Positions 1 to 8,667 of a stretch of DNA of 64,000 nt are shown here, in pieces. Under the pieces are notes generated by a model. The model was not told the DNA's origin. It saw only the letters and a program-made list of their open reading frames with translations, and did not search any database. Source of the DNA: an uncultured Lachnospiraceae bacterium (GTDB taxonomy: Bacteria; Bacillota; Clostridia; Lachnospirales; Lachnospiraceae). The stretch covers positions 28,605 through 92,604 of the forward strand of contig CANRWO010000009.1 in NCBI GenBank assembly GCA_947643615.1, read 5' to 3'. Made by a program: the position numbers and the translations under genes. Each line of letters starts with the position of its first letter. Positions within the stretch are counted from its first letter, which is position 1.

Positions 1-321
1 GAAAATCTGCAGGAGCAGATAAGGCAAAGCCTGACAGATGATACTTATATGACGGTAGCGGAAGGGACATTGATGCAGATAATGAGTACTGCGTCCACCA
101 AATGGAATGGTATCAGGGCCATGCTGGAGGCGGAAGGTATCGCCAGGGATGAGGCGGTATATTTCGGGGATGACAATGACGATATAGAACCCATAAAAAA
201 CTGCGGGGTGGGTGTGGCTGTCTCCAATGCCATTGATAAGGTGCTGGAAGCGGCGGATTATGTAACGGAAAGCAATGATATGGACGGAGTGGCACGTTAT
301 ATTGAGAAATACATATTGTGA
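1..321 (+). CDS. HAD-superfamily (Cof-type) hydrolase, 3' part only
   Basis: This is the C-terminal 106 residues of a Cof-type HAD phosphatase whose start lies left of the window; the frame is open from base 1. The segment shows the motif III lysine (STKWNGI) and motif IV, GDDNDDIEPI, with the Mg-binding aspartates, followed by the family's usual tail in which the inactive cap returns to the core (GVAVSNAIDKV.EAADYVT). Members dephosphorylate small phosphometabolites (sugar phosphates, FMN, pyridoxal phosphate) in the cytoplasm; the substrate cannot be told from this fragment. The next gene starts 80 bp downstream on the same strand. Confidence 0.85.
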   Translation, partial: ENLQEQIRQSLTDDTYMTVAEGTLMQIMSTASTKWNGIRAMLEAEGIARDEAVYFGDDNDDIEPIKNCGVGVAVSNAIDKVLEAADYVTESNDMDGVARYIEKYIL

Positions 322-400
322 TCCCCCTTGTGCTTTTCTGAAAAGAGAGCATAATAATATGTCTGGAAGCAGGCTGACAAAAGAAAAAGGAACAGATACC

Positions 401-982
401 ATGGACAAATTTGCAGTAATTGATACCGAGACAAACTGGAATGATGCGGTAATGTCGATCGGTGTGGTAGTTGCCGATTCGGAGACAATGGAAAAAGAGG
501 ATTCGGCATATTTCATAATTGACCCGGAATACAGGGTGGGAGGGATGTATTCACATGAACTGCGCCCTGATGAGGATGGAGTCCGTGTTACAGGCAGGAA
601 GCAGGCATTAAAGGAGATCAGAAACTGGCTGGACACATATAACGTGGGGAAACTTTTCGCGTATAACGCTTCTTTTGACAGAAATCACCTGCCGGAGTAT
701 CTGGGATATGAATGGTATGATATTATGCGCCTGGCCGCTTACCGCCAGTACAATTTTGCCATACCGGATTCTGCGGAATGCTATAAAACCGGCAGGATGA
801 AGTGGGGATATGGTGTGGAGGATGTGCTGAGAATGCTCACTGCAGACAAAAGTTACCGGGAGACCCACAATGCGATCCTGGATGCACTGGATGAGCTTGA
901 AATCATGAGATTGCTGGGACATAAGATAAGCGAATATGGGATTGCCCTGGTTTCGGATAAGGGCAGTAGCAGGATGAGATAA
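401..982 (+). CDS. DEDDh-family 3'-5' exonuclease (DnaQ/RNase T-like)
   Basis: A 193-residue single-domain exonuclease. All three Exo motifs are visible: VIDTETN with the first Asp-Glu pair near residues 8-10, FAYNASFDRNHL with the second conserved Asp, and HNAILDALDELEIM with the His and final Asp of the DEDDh type. Such proteins remove 3' nucleotides from DNA or RNA with two metal ions; whether this one proofreads, trims RNA or acts in repair is not decidable here. An ATG 126 bp upstream in the same frame exists, but the chosen start directly precedes the conserved first strand. It ends 32 bp before the parE promoter. Confidence 0.75.
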   Translation: MDKFAVIDTETNWNDAVMSIGVVVADSETMEKEDSAYFIIDPEYRVGGMYSHELRPDEDGVRVTGRKQALKEIRNWLDTYNVGKLFAYNASFDRNHLPEYLGYEWYDIMRLAAYRQYNFAIPDSAECYKTGRMKWGYGVEDVLRMLTADKSYRETHNAILDALDELEIMRLLGHKISEYGIALVSDKGSSRMR

Positions 983-1014
983 CAATACTTATCGAACATA
1001 CTTTTGGTTTTCCA

Positions 1015-1043
1015 TTTACAAAACATAATATATATGGTAAAAT
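1015..1043 (+). promoter_or_regulatory. Sigma-A promoter for parE-parC
   Basis: TTTACA and TAAAAT are separated by 17 bp. The -10 element ends immediately before an in-frame ATG at 1044, so that ATG would lie at or before the transcription start. This supports 1086 as the real start of the next gene. Confidence 0.65.
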
Positions 1044-1085
1044 ATGGCCTGTGTCAAGAAGAAAACAATAAGGAGAGTTTTTCCG

Positions 1086-3008
1086 ATGGTGAAAGCAGAT
1101 AATTATGATGCCTCCAGTATCACAGTGCTGGAGGGACTGGAGGCGGTGCGGAAACGCCCGGGCATGTATATTGGGAGTGTTTCCACAAAAGGACTGAACC
1201 ATTTAATATATGAGATCGTAGACAATTCCGTGGACGAGCATCTGGCGGGGTTTTGTGATACCATAACCGTTACCCTGGAGGCGGACGGCTCTGCCACCAT
1301 ATCTGACAACGGAAGAGGGATCCCTGTGGGAATGCATGAAAAGGGGATCAGTGCAGAACGCCTGGTATTTACCACCCTTCACGCAGGGGGGAAATTCGAT
1401 AATTCCGCATATAAGACCAGCGGTGGGCTGCACGGTGTGGGTTCCTCCGTGGTAAATGCCCTTTCCACGCGTCTGACCGTGCGGGTCAAGTCCGGGGGAT
1501 TCATTTATGAAGATTCCTATGAGAGAGGAAACCCTGTTGTGGAACTGGTGGACGGCCTTCTGCCGGTGGCGGGGAAGACCAGGGAGTCGGGAACTACCAT
1601 TAATTTCCTGCCGGACGACACTATTTTTGACAAGACCCGTTTCAAGGAGGATGACGTAAAGAGCCGTCTTCACGAGACGGCCTACCTGAATCCCAAGCTC
1701 ACAATCGTTTTCCAGGACAAACGGAAAGAAACACCGGAGAAAATCACTTACAACGAACCGGAGGGTATTGTAGGTTTTATCAAGGATATGAATAAATCCC
1801 AGGAAGCTTTGCATGATGTGATCTATTTCAGCAGCGAGAGCGAAGGCATTTCCGTAGAAGTGGCGTTCCAATATATCAATGAGTTCCATGAGAATGTGCT
1901 GGGATTCTGTAACAATATATACAACTCCGAAGGCGGTACGCATCTTACCGGCTTTAAGACCATGTTCACGAACGTGATCAATACCTATGCCCGGGAACTG
2001 GGTATCTTGAAAGAGAAGGATGTGAACTTCACCGGAGCAGACGTGCGCAACGGCATGACTGCGGTGGTGTCCATCAAGCACCCGGATCCCCGGTTCGAGG
2101 GCCAGACGAAGACCAAGCTGGATAATCAGGATGCGGCGAAGGTGGTCAGCAAGGTGACGGGGGAGGAAATCACCCGCTTCTTTGACCGCAATCTGGAAAC
2201 TTTGAAAAATATCATTTCCTGTGCGGAGAAAGCAGCCAAGATCCGTAAGACAGAGGAACGGGCCAGGACGAACATGCTGACCAAGCAGAAATTTTCCTTT
2301 GACTCCAACGGGAAGCTGGCAAACTGTGAGTCCAAGGATCCCTCCAAATGCGAAATCTTTATCGTAGAGGGAGATTCCGCCGGAGGCAGCGCAAAGACGG
2401 CCAGAAACCGGATGTTCCAGGCAATCCTTCCCATTCGCGGCAAGATATTGAATGTGGAGAAGGCAAGTATTGATAAGGTCCTGGCAAACGCAGAGATCAA
2501 GACCATGATCAATGCCTTTGGCTGCGGCTTTTCCGAGGGATACGGCAACGACTTTGACATATCCAAACTGCGTTATGACAAGATCATTATCATGGCGGAT
2601 GCGGATGTGGACGGTTCCCATATTTCCACCCTGCTTCTGACTCTGTTCTACCGTTTTATGCCTGAGCTGATCTTTGAGGGGCATGTGTATATTGCCATGC
2701 CTCCGCTTTACAAAGCCATGCCCAGCAAGGGAAAAGAGGAGTATCTCTATGACGATAAGGCACTGGAGAAATACAGGAAGACCCACAAGGGGCCCTTTAC
2801 GCTCCAGCGATACAAAGGCCTTGGGGAGATGGATGCCCAGCAGCTCTGGGAAACAACGCTGGACCCGGAGACCCGCCGCATGAAGCTTGTGGAGATCGAG
2901 GATGCGCGCATGGCCACGGAGATGACGGAGCTGCTGATGGGTACGGAGGTCCCTCCCCGGAAGGCGTTTATCTACAAACATGCGCAGGAGGCGGAACTGG
3001 ATGTATAA
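1086..3008 (+). CDS. parE: DNA topoisomerase IV subunit B (GyrB/ParE family)
   Basis: A 640-residue ATPase subunit of a type IIA topoisomerase. The GHKL ATPase domain is at the N-terminus (EAVRKRPGMYIGS, EIVDNSVDEHLAG, GRGIPVGMH, GGLHGVGSSVVNALS), followed by the transducer and the Toprim domain (VEGDSAGGSAK near residue 426; MADADVDGSHI). The end (RYKGLGEMDAQQLWETTLDPE) is complete. ATP hydrolysis drives strand passage by the A subunit encoded 63 bp downstream. AAGGAG lies 10 bp before the chosen ATG. GyrB and ParE are hard to separate by eye; the partner lacks a GyrA box, so topoisomerase IV is favoured, with the true gyrase expected near oriC. Confidence 0.85.
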   Translation: MVKADNYDASSITVLEGLEAVRKRPGMYIGSVSTKGLNHLIYEIVDNSVDEHLAGFCDTITVTLEADGSATISDNGRGIPVGMHEKGISAERLVFTTLHAGGKFDNSAYKTSGGLHGVGSSVVNALSTRLTVRVKSGGFIYEDSYERGNPVVELVDGLLPVAGKTRESGTTINFLPDDTIFDKTRFKEDDVKSRLHETAYLNPKLTIVFQDKRKETPEKITYNEPEGIVGFIKDMNKSQEALHDVIYFSSESEGISVEVAFQYINEFHENVLGFCNNIYNSEGGTHLTGFKTMFTNVINTYARELGILKEKDVNFTGADVRNGMTAVVSIKHPDPRFEGQTKTKLDNQDAAKVVSKVTGEEITRFFDRNLETLKNIISCAEKAAKIRKTEERARTNMLTKQKFSFDSNGKLANCESKDPSKCEIFIVEGDSAGGSAKTARNRMFQAILPIRGKILNVEKASIDKVLANAEIKTMINAFGCGFSEGYGNDFDISKLRYDKIIIMADADVDGSHISTLLLTLFYRFMPELIFEGHVYIAMPPLYKAMPSKGKEEYLYDDKALEKYRKTHKGPFTLQRYKGLGEMDAQQLWETTLDPETRRMKLVEIEDARMATEMTELLMGTEVPPRKAFIYKHAQEAELDV

Positions 3009-3071
3009 GCAGGCATTGGAAAGTGAAAGTGCTGCCATTTTCAGACGCATTTCAGGAAAGGTATCATAAAA

Positions 3072-5315
3072 ATGGAAGACAACAGCAGAATCATCAAAAC
3101 GGAATACTCTGAGGAAATGCAGAAGTCCTTTATCGATTACGCCATGAGCGTGATCATAGCCAGGGCCCTGCCTGATGTCAGGGACGGCTTAAAACCGGTA
3201 CAGCGAAGGACTCTTTACGATATGCACGAGCTGGGAATACGTTTCGACAGGCCTTACCGGAAAAGCGCCCGTATTGTGGGCGATACCATGGGTAAATACC
3301 ATCCCCACGGGGACAGTTCCATCTATGACGCACTGGTGGTCATGAGCCAGGATTTCAAGAAGGAAATGCCCCTCATCGACGGACACGGCAATTTCGGAAA
3401 TATCGAGGGGGACGGCGCCGCTGCCATGCGTTACACCGAGGCGAGGCTCCAGAAGGTGACCCAGGAGGCGTTCCTCGGTGATCTGGACAAGGACGTGGTG
3501 GACTTCATGCCCAACTTTGACGAGACGGAGAAGGAACCCACGGTGCTTCCGGTGAAGATCCCCAATTTTCTGGTGAACGGTTCAGAGGGCATCGCGGTGG
3601 GGATGACCACCAGCACGCCGCCCCACAACCTGAATGAAGTCATAGACGCCACAAAAGCGTACATGTTGGATGGAAATATTACCACGAAGGAATTGATGCG
3701 CCATATAAAGGGGCCGGATTTCCCCACCGGGGGCATTGTCACCAACAAGGACGAGCTGCTCAATATTTACGAGACCGGCGTGGGAAAGATCAAGATCCGG
3801 GGTAAGGTGGAGTATGAGAAAATAAAGGGCGGCAAGACCAATGTGGTCATTACGGAAATCCCCTACACCATGATCGGCGCCAATATCGCCAAGTTCCTGT
3901 CCGATGTGGCGGCACTGGCGGAGACCAAGAAGACACAGGATATTGTGGACATCTCCAACCAGTCCTCCAAGGAGGGCATCCGTATCGTGATCGAGCTTAG
4001 GAAGGATGCCGACCCCGAGAATTTTGTGAACCTGCTGTATAAGAAGACAAGGCTGGAGGATACCTTCGGCGTCAATATGCTTGCCATTTACAACGGCAGG
4101 CCGGAAACCATGGGGCTGAAGGCCGTTATCAAGGCAAATGTGGACTTTCAGTTTGAGATTGCTACCAGAAAATATACGAACCTACTGGCGAAAGAGCTGG
4201 AGAAGAAGGAGATCCAGGAGGGTCTCATCAAAGCCTGTAACGTGATTGACCTGATTATTGAAATCTTACGCGGCTCCAAGGACCGGGCTATGGCGAAAGC
4301 CTGCCTGGTGGAGGGAAAGATTGACGGAATCCGGTTCAAATCCAAAGAATCCAAAATTATGGCCACCCAGCTCATGTTTACGGAGAAGCAGGCCAATGCC
4401 ATTTTGGAAATGCGCCTGTACAAATTGATCGGCCTGGAGATCGAAGCGCTGATCAACGAGCATGAGGACACACTGGCGAATATTTACCGCTATGAGGATA
4501 TCCTGGATCGCAGGGACTCCATGGCTCAGGTCATTATGAACGAATTGGACGGTTATAAGAAGGAATACGGAAGAAAACGCAGGACATCTATTGAGAATGC
4601 GGAGGAAGCCGTTTACAGGGAAAAGGAAGTGGAAGAAACGGAGGTGATCTTCCTGATGGACCGCTTCGGCTATGCCAAGACAGTGGATATGGCCACATAC
4701 GAGAGGAACAGGGAGGCGGCCGACAGCGAGAATAAATATATCCTTACCTGCAAAAATACAGGAAAAGTATGCCTTTTCACCAATACGGGCCAGCTCCACA
4801 CTATCAAGGTCATGGATCTGCCTTTCGGTAAATTTCGTGACAAAGGCACGCCAATAGATAATGTCAGCAACTTTAATTCCGAGAAGGAACAGATTGTCTA
4901 CATTGCCAGCCAGACGGACCTGAACCTGCGGCAATTGGTTTTCGTCACAGCACAGTCCATGATGAAGATCGTGGACGGCGGAGAGTTTGATGTGGCGAAG
5001 CGTACGGTAGCCGCCACAAAACTTTCCGAGGGAGACAGTGTGGTCAGCGTCACAACACTGCTGGAGCAGCGTAATATTATCCTGCAGACAAAGGAAGGAT
5101 ATTTCCTGCGCTTTTTAATCGAAGAGATCCCGGAGAAGAAAAAGGGCGCCGTGGGCGTCCGGGGAATGAAGCTCGGGGCGAAGGATAGCGTAGAAGGCGT
5201 ATACTATACCAAAGTGATCGATAATGAGGAAATTGTCTACAAAGAAAAGCATATTACGCTGAACGATCTGAAGCTTGCAAAGCGCGACGGCAAGGGGACG
5301 AAGATTCGTGTATAA
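3072..5315 (+). CDS. parC: DNA topoisomerase IV subunit A (GyrA/ParC family)
   Basis: The 747-residue DNA cleavage and religation subunit. The N-terminal breakage-reunion domain has the quinolone-pocket helix (KYHPHGDSSIYDALV, with the resistance-associated serine unmutated) and the catalytic tyrosine at residue 121 in AMRYTEARL. A coiled-coil arm follows, then a C-terminal beta-pinwheel (blade motifs such as LMDRFGYAKTV and LQTKEGYFLRF). The QRRGGKG 'GyrA box' that gyrase uses to wrap DNA is not present in the first blade or elsewhere, which argues for a decatenating topoisomerase IV rather than gyrase. AGGAAAGG precedes the start, and it is probably co-transcribed with parE. Confidence 0.85.
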   Translation: MEDNSRIIKTEYSEEMQKSFIDYAMSVIIARALPDVRDGLKPVQRRTLYDMHELGIRFDRPYRKSARIVGDTMGKYHPHGDSSIYDALVVMSQDFKKEMPLIDGHGNFGNIEGDGAAAMRYTEARLQKVTQEAFLGDLDKDVVDFMPNFDETEKEPTVLPVKIPNFLVNGSEGIAVGMTTSTPPHNLNEVIDATKAYMLDGNITTKELMRHIKGPDFPTGGIVTNKDELLNIYETGVGKIKIRGKVEYEKIKGGKTNVVITEIPYTMIGANIAKFLSDVAALAETKKTQDIVDISNQSSKEGIRIVIELRKDADPENFVNLLYKKTRLEDTFGVNMLAIYNGRPETMGLKAVIKANVDFQFEIATRKYTNLLAKELEKKEIQEGLIKACNVIDLIIEILRGSKDRAMAKACLVEGKIDGIRFKSKESKIMATQLMFTEKQANAILEMRLYKLIGLEIEALINEHEDTLANIYRYEDILDRRDSMAQVIMNELDGYKKEYGRKRRTSIENAEEAVYREKEVEETEVIFLMDRFGYAKTVDMATYERNREAADSENKYILTCKNTGKVCLFTNTGQLHTIKVMDLPFGKFRDKGTPIDNVSNFNSEKEQIVYIASQTDLNLRQLVFVTAQSMMKIVDGGEFDVAKRTVAATKLSEGDSVVSVTTLLEQRNIILQTKEGYFLRFLIEEIPEKKKGAVGVRGMKLGAKDSVEGVYYTKVIDNEEIVYKEKHITLNDLKLAKRDGKGTKIRV

Positions 5316-5429
5316 GCGTGAAGGGAATGAAGTTTTCGGGGCAGGATTTAGTCCCTGGGACTGTCGGTGCCGCCGGAGGCATGGGCGGAAATATAAGGAA
5401 ATATCTGATAAAGGAGAAAATGATAGAAT

Positions 5430-5987
5430 ATGAGAGTGATCGCAGGAACTGCCAGAAGCCTTCCCTTGAAGGCGCCACAGGGGCTGGACACACGGCCGAC
5501 CTCCGACCGGATCAAAGAAACGCTGTTTAATATGCTGCAGGCATATGTCCCCGGCGCTGTTTTTGTGGATCTTTACAGCGGAAGCGGCGGCATCGGCATC
5601 GAGGCGTTAAGCCGGGGGGCAAAAAAGGCATACTTTATTGAAAATGCGCCGAAAGCCATCTCCTGTATTCAGCACAATCTGGCATTTACGAAAATGGAAG
5701 ACCGTGCTATAGTATTAAAGCAGGATGTATTCAGCGCCTTGCCCGGGATCAGTGAGAGGAACGTGGACGTAATCTTTATGGACCCTCCTTACCAGAGCGG
5801 GCAGGAAAAGAATGTCCTTGCAATGCTGTGGAATATGCGCTATGTCACGGAAGATACCCTGATTGTGGTGGAGGCCGCGTTGAAGACGGATTTTTCCTGG
5901 CTGGAGGAAATGGGGTATAGGGTAGAAAAGGATAAAAGGTACAAGACGAACAAGCATGTATTTCTCCGAAAAGCGCCAATGCCCTGA
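5430..5987 (+). CDS. rsmD: 16S rRNA (guanine(966)-N(2))-methyltransferase
   Basis: A 185-residue SAM-dependent methyltransferase. The family start MRVIAGTARSLPLKAP is followed by RPTSDRIKETLFNML, the SAM-binding loop VDLYSGSGGIGIEALSRGA and the catalytic motif IV FMDPPY, typical of N2-guanine methylation. RsmD modifies G966 in helix 31 of 16S rRNA during small-subunit assembly. AAAGGAG lies 13 bp upstream. It is directly followed by coaD, the rsmD-coaD pairing common in Firmicutes. Confidence 0.93.
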   Translation: MRVIAGTARSLPLKAPQGLDTRPTSDRIKETLFNMLQAYVPGAVFVDLYSGSGGIGIEALSRGAKKAYFIENAPKAISCIQHNLAFTKMEDRAIVLKQDVFSALPGISERNVDVIFMDPPYQSGQEKNVLAMLWNMRYVTEDTLIVVEAALKTDFSWLEEMGYRVEKDKRYKTNKHVFLRKAPMP

Positions 5988-6020
5988 CATTTTATGCCTG
6001 ATGGAAAGGAACGGAAATTT

Positions 6021-6509
6021 ATGAAAAGAGCAGTTTATCCCGGAAGCTTTGATCCGGTTACATACGGTCATTTGGATGTCATAAAGCGTGCTGCGGAAAT
6101 ATTTGATGTCCTTATTGTCAGTGTTTTAAACAATAAGGTTAAGACACCGTTGTTTTCTGTGGAGGAACGTGTTAAGATATTGGAGGAGGCTACAAAAGAT
6201 ATCCCCAATGTGCAGGTGGACAGCTTCAGCGGACTTTTGATCAACTATGCCGCTGAGAACAATCTTCATGTGGCGGTGAGAGGACTGCGGGCCATCACCG
6301 ATTTTGAGTACGAACTGCAGATTGCCCAGACCAACCGGCTTCTTTCCAAGGGGAAGCTGGATACCATGTTTTTGACTACCAGTCTGGAATATGCTTACCT
6401 CAGTTCCTCAAGCGTAAAGGAGATTGCCTGCTTTGGCGGCGATATCAGCCAATGTGTCCCTGACTTCGTGGCTGATTTGATTTACGGGAAATATCAGATC
6501 AAAAGGTGA
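6021..6509 (+). CDS. coaD: Phosphopantetheine adenylyltransferase
   Basis: A 162-residue nucleotidyltransferase that joins 4'-phosphopantetheine and ATP to form dephospho-CoA, the fourth step of coenzyme A synthesis. Diagnostic stretches are [16 protein letters not shown] (the T/HxGH-type nucleotide site), [16 protein letters not shown] and SSSSVKEIA. An in-frame ATG 27 bp upstream exists, but this start begins at the conserved first strand and has AAAGGA at the right distance. It sits 33 bp after rsmD and 10 bp before the next gene, so it lies within one operon. Confidence 0.95.
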   Translation: MKRAVYPGSFDPVTYGHLDVIKRAAEIFDVLIVSVLNNKVKTPLFSVEERVKILEEATKDIPNVQVDSFSGLLINYAAENNLHVAVRGLRAITDFEYELQIAQTNRLLSKGKLDTMFLTTSLEYAYLSSSSVKEIACFGGDISQCVPDFVADLIYGKYQIKR

Positions 6510-6519
6510 GGAGAGTGGA

Positions 6520-7119
6520 ATGAGCAGCAGAATTGAACAACTAATTGACGAGTTAGAAGAATACATTGAAAGCTGTAAACCCAAGTTCATGTCCAATTCG
6601 GAGATCATAGTCAACAAGGATGAGATCGACGAACTGCTGCGTGAGCTGCGGATGAAGACGCCGGATGAGATCAAGCGTTACCAGAAGATCATAAGCAATA
6701 AAGAAGCAATTTTGAATGATGCCAGGGCAAAGGCGGAGGCGCTTATCAATGAGACGAACGTAAAGACCAACGAGCTGATCAGCGAGCATGAGATCATGCA
6801 GCAGGCTTACGCCCAGGCAAATGAAGTGGTGTCCATGGCGTCAAAACAGGCACAGGATATTCTGGATAAGGCAACCATGGAGGCCAATGAACTGAAAATG
6901 CAGGCGGCAAGATACACCGAGGGGCAGCTGGCAGATTTGGAGAACCTGATCCTGTCTGCCATCCAATCTGCAAGCGGCCATTACGAGGGATTGCTGGGGT
7001 CACTGAACCAGTATAAAGAGGTGATACAGTCCAACAGGCAGGCATTACAGCCTATGGAGGATCTGGAGGATATTTCCATGGGCGCTGTCGGCAATAACAG
7101 TGGAATTGACTTGATCTGA
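6520..7119 (+). CDS. Coiled-coil protein, V-ATPase subunit H/DivIVA-like
   Basis: A 199-residue protein without signal peptide or membrane segment. It is mostly helical and charged, with heptad-like stretches (EQLIDELEEYIESCK, RAKAEALINETNVKTNELISEHE) and an Ala/Gln-rich middle that resembles DivIVA/SepF-type or V-type ATPase subunit H-like coiled coils. The C-terminus is low in predicted structure. It is probably the last gene of the rsmD-coaD operon, ahead of a terminator. A role in division or as a scaffold is only a guess from fold type; no enzymatic motif is visible. Confidence 0.6.
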   Translation: MSSRIEQLIDELEEYIESCKPKFMSNSEIIVNKDEIDELLRELRMKTPDEIKRYQKIISNKEAILNDARAKAEALINETNVKTNELISEHEIMQQAYAQANEVVSMASKQAQDILDKATMEANELKMQAARYTEGQLADLENLILSAIQSASGHYEGLLGSLNQYKEVIQSNRQALQPMEDLEDISMGAVGNNSGIDLI

Positions 7120-7187
7120 CGAAACAATCCGGACATGTATAGGGGATTGTTATTGTACAGTTCATTTAACTTTAAGGACGGAAAGTG

Positions 7188-7220
7188 AAGAACCGGTTTT
7201 CGCAAGGAAGCGGGTTCTTT
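7188..7220 (+). terminator. Rho-independent terminator after the rsmD-coaD operon
   Basis: AAGAACC and GGTTCTT form a 7-bp stem around an 18-nt loop that contains further pairing, followed by TTTATTAAAT. Confidence 0.6.
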
Positions 7221-7234
7221 ATTAAATAGTGCGG

Positions 7235-7263
7235 TTGTGTTTTAAAGCATTTGCATGTATAAG
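7235..7263 (+). promoter_or_regulatory. Putative promoter of the amidase gene
   Basis: TTGTGT and TATAAG are separated by 17 bp just after the terminator. An in-frame ATG at 7255 lies inside this element, so translation from 7282 is preferred. Confidence 0.45.
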
Positions 7264-7281
7264 GCGGAAATAAGGAGGCCT

Positions 7282-8667
7282 ATGATAAAAGATTTATTAC
7301 GACGTTTTACTATACTGGTTGCCGCCATCCCTATCCTTTTGTACCCTATGGGGGCGGAGGCAGCCACCAGGCTGCAGGATACGGGAGACAAGCTTGTAGT
7401 GGTCATCGACCCGGGGCATGGAGGGGATAATCAAGGTACACTGGAAAATAACCATGAAGAAAAATTTATGACTATGGTTACCGCCCAGGCAATGTACGAT
7501 GAACTGATAAAATATGACAATGTGGAAGTTTATCTGACCAGGACGGAAGATATAAAGATGTCCCTGGCGGAGCGGGCGGAATTTGCGGCAAGTGTGGATG
7601 CCGATTTTATGTTCAGCATCCATTATAACGCTTCGGAAAACCATGAGCTTTTCGGTTCTGAAGTGTGGGTTTCTTCCGTATCACCCTATAACGGTTACGG
7701 CCTACAGTTCGGATATGAATTCCTCACGGAAGCCAGGGATATGGGACTGCTGGTCCGTGGGGTAAAGACAAGGCTGGGGGACAAGGGTGACTATTATGGC
7801 ATTATCCGGGAATCCGTGGAACGGAATCTGCCGGCCCTTATCATAGAACACTGCCATGTGGACAATGAAATGGACACGGATTTTTGCGATTCGGAAGCAG
7901 ACTTAAAAGCCTTTGGCATTGCGGATGCCAGGGCAGTGGCAAAGTATTTCGGATTAAGCAGCAGTAAACTGGGTGTAGATTATTCCGGCCATGATCTCAT
8001 AGATGCCAGCGCCACCTCCTTGAACAGTATCACGAAAAACGACGATACGGAACCGGATATCTGCCAGATCTCACTTTCTTCGGACGAAGGTTATGGCAGT
8101 GACGGTATCCTTACCATAGATGTGGCTGCGGCGGATTTTGATACGCCGCTTATGTATTACAGTTACAGCTTAGACGGCGGGGTTACTTTCTGCGAGAGGG
8201 AGGTCTGGCCCGGCTGCGATGCCTTGACCGGCGCTTATTCGGACACCTTTCAGCTGGATTTGGAGGTCCCTGCAAATGTGACACCGGAAATCATTTTTCG
8301 TGCCTATAATCCCTATGATCTGTATACGGACAGCAATCTTCTGACAGGGCCTGAAAGAGTTGTGGAAGAAACCCACGGCAGTGGCCCGGATAACCGGGAC
8401 GGGGCGGGTCCCGCATCCGGGGAAACTGCGGCAGCCTCCGGGGAGAAGGAGTATCCCGGCACCACTACTTTCCGCCCAGCCGTCTCGGAAAGCGTAGAAG
8501 AAGAGCAGGAGGTCAGTCTTCTGAGTTTTTTAAAGCTGTGTTTGGCCTTTGTAGTTCTCTTGTTTATTACGGTTTTCGTGTCACAGTGTATTTCTTACCA
8601 GAAGCGCAGAAAACGGCGCCGTCAACGCAGGAATGAATTCGGTGACAGAAGAAACCAGATAAAATAA
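7282..8667 (+). CDS. N-acetylmuramoyl-L-alanine amidase with C-terminal membrane anchor
   Basis: A 461-residue cell-wall hydrolase of the Amidase_3 (AmiC/CwlC) family, cleaving the bond between MurNAc and the stem peptide. An N-terminal signal segment (residues 1-28) is followed by the zinc site: His in IDPGHGG, Glu in NHEEKF and His in FSIHYNAS, with the catalytic Glu in IIEHCHVDN. Unusually, after a roughly 200-residue linker there is a second hydrophobic segment near residues 413-437 and a basic tail (KRRKRRRQRR), so the enzyme is probably held at the outer face of the membrane rather than by wall-binding repeats. AAGGAGG lies 4 bp before the ATG. The last 46 bp overlap the convergent ylbJ-like gene. 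Confidence 0.85.
   Translation: MIKDLLRRFTILVAAIPILLYPMGAEAATRLQDTGDKLVVVIDPGHGGDNQGTLENNHEEKFMTMVTAQAMYDELIKYDNVEVYLTRTEDIKMSLAERAEFAASVDADFMFSIHYNASENHELFGSEVWVSSVSPYNGYGLQFGYEFLTEARDMGLLVRGVKTRLGDKGDYYGIIRESVERNLPALIIEHCHVDNEMDTDFCDSEADLKAFGIADARAVAKYFGLSSSKLGVDYSGHDLIDASATSLNSITKNDDTEPDICQISLSSDEGYGSDGILTIDVAAADFDTPLMYYSYSLDGGVTFCEREVWPGCDALTGAYSDTFQLDLEVPANVTPEIIFRAYNPYDLYTDSNLLTGPERVVEETHGSGPDNRDGAGPASGETAAASGEKEYPGTTTFRPAVSESVEEEQEVSLLSFLKLCLAFVVLLFITVFVSQCISYQKRRKRRRQRRNEFGDRRNQIK

Noticed and set aside
1203..3050. A 615-codon minus-strand ORF antisense to parE.
   Set aside because: Shadow of strong GC-biased codon use in the sense gene; the product is Cys/His/Leu-rich and resembles nothing.
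1086..5315. Quinolone-resistance mutation in the topoisomerase genes.
   Set aside because: The QRDR serine of the A subunit is present and nothing in the helix looks altered.
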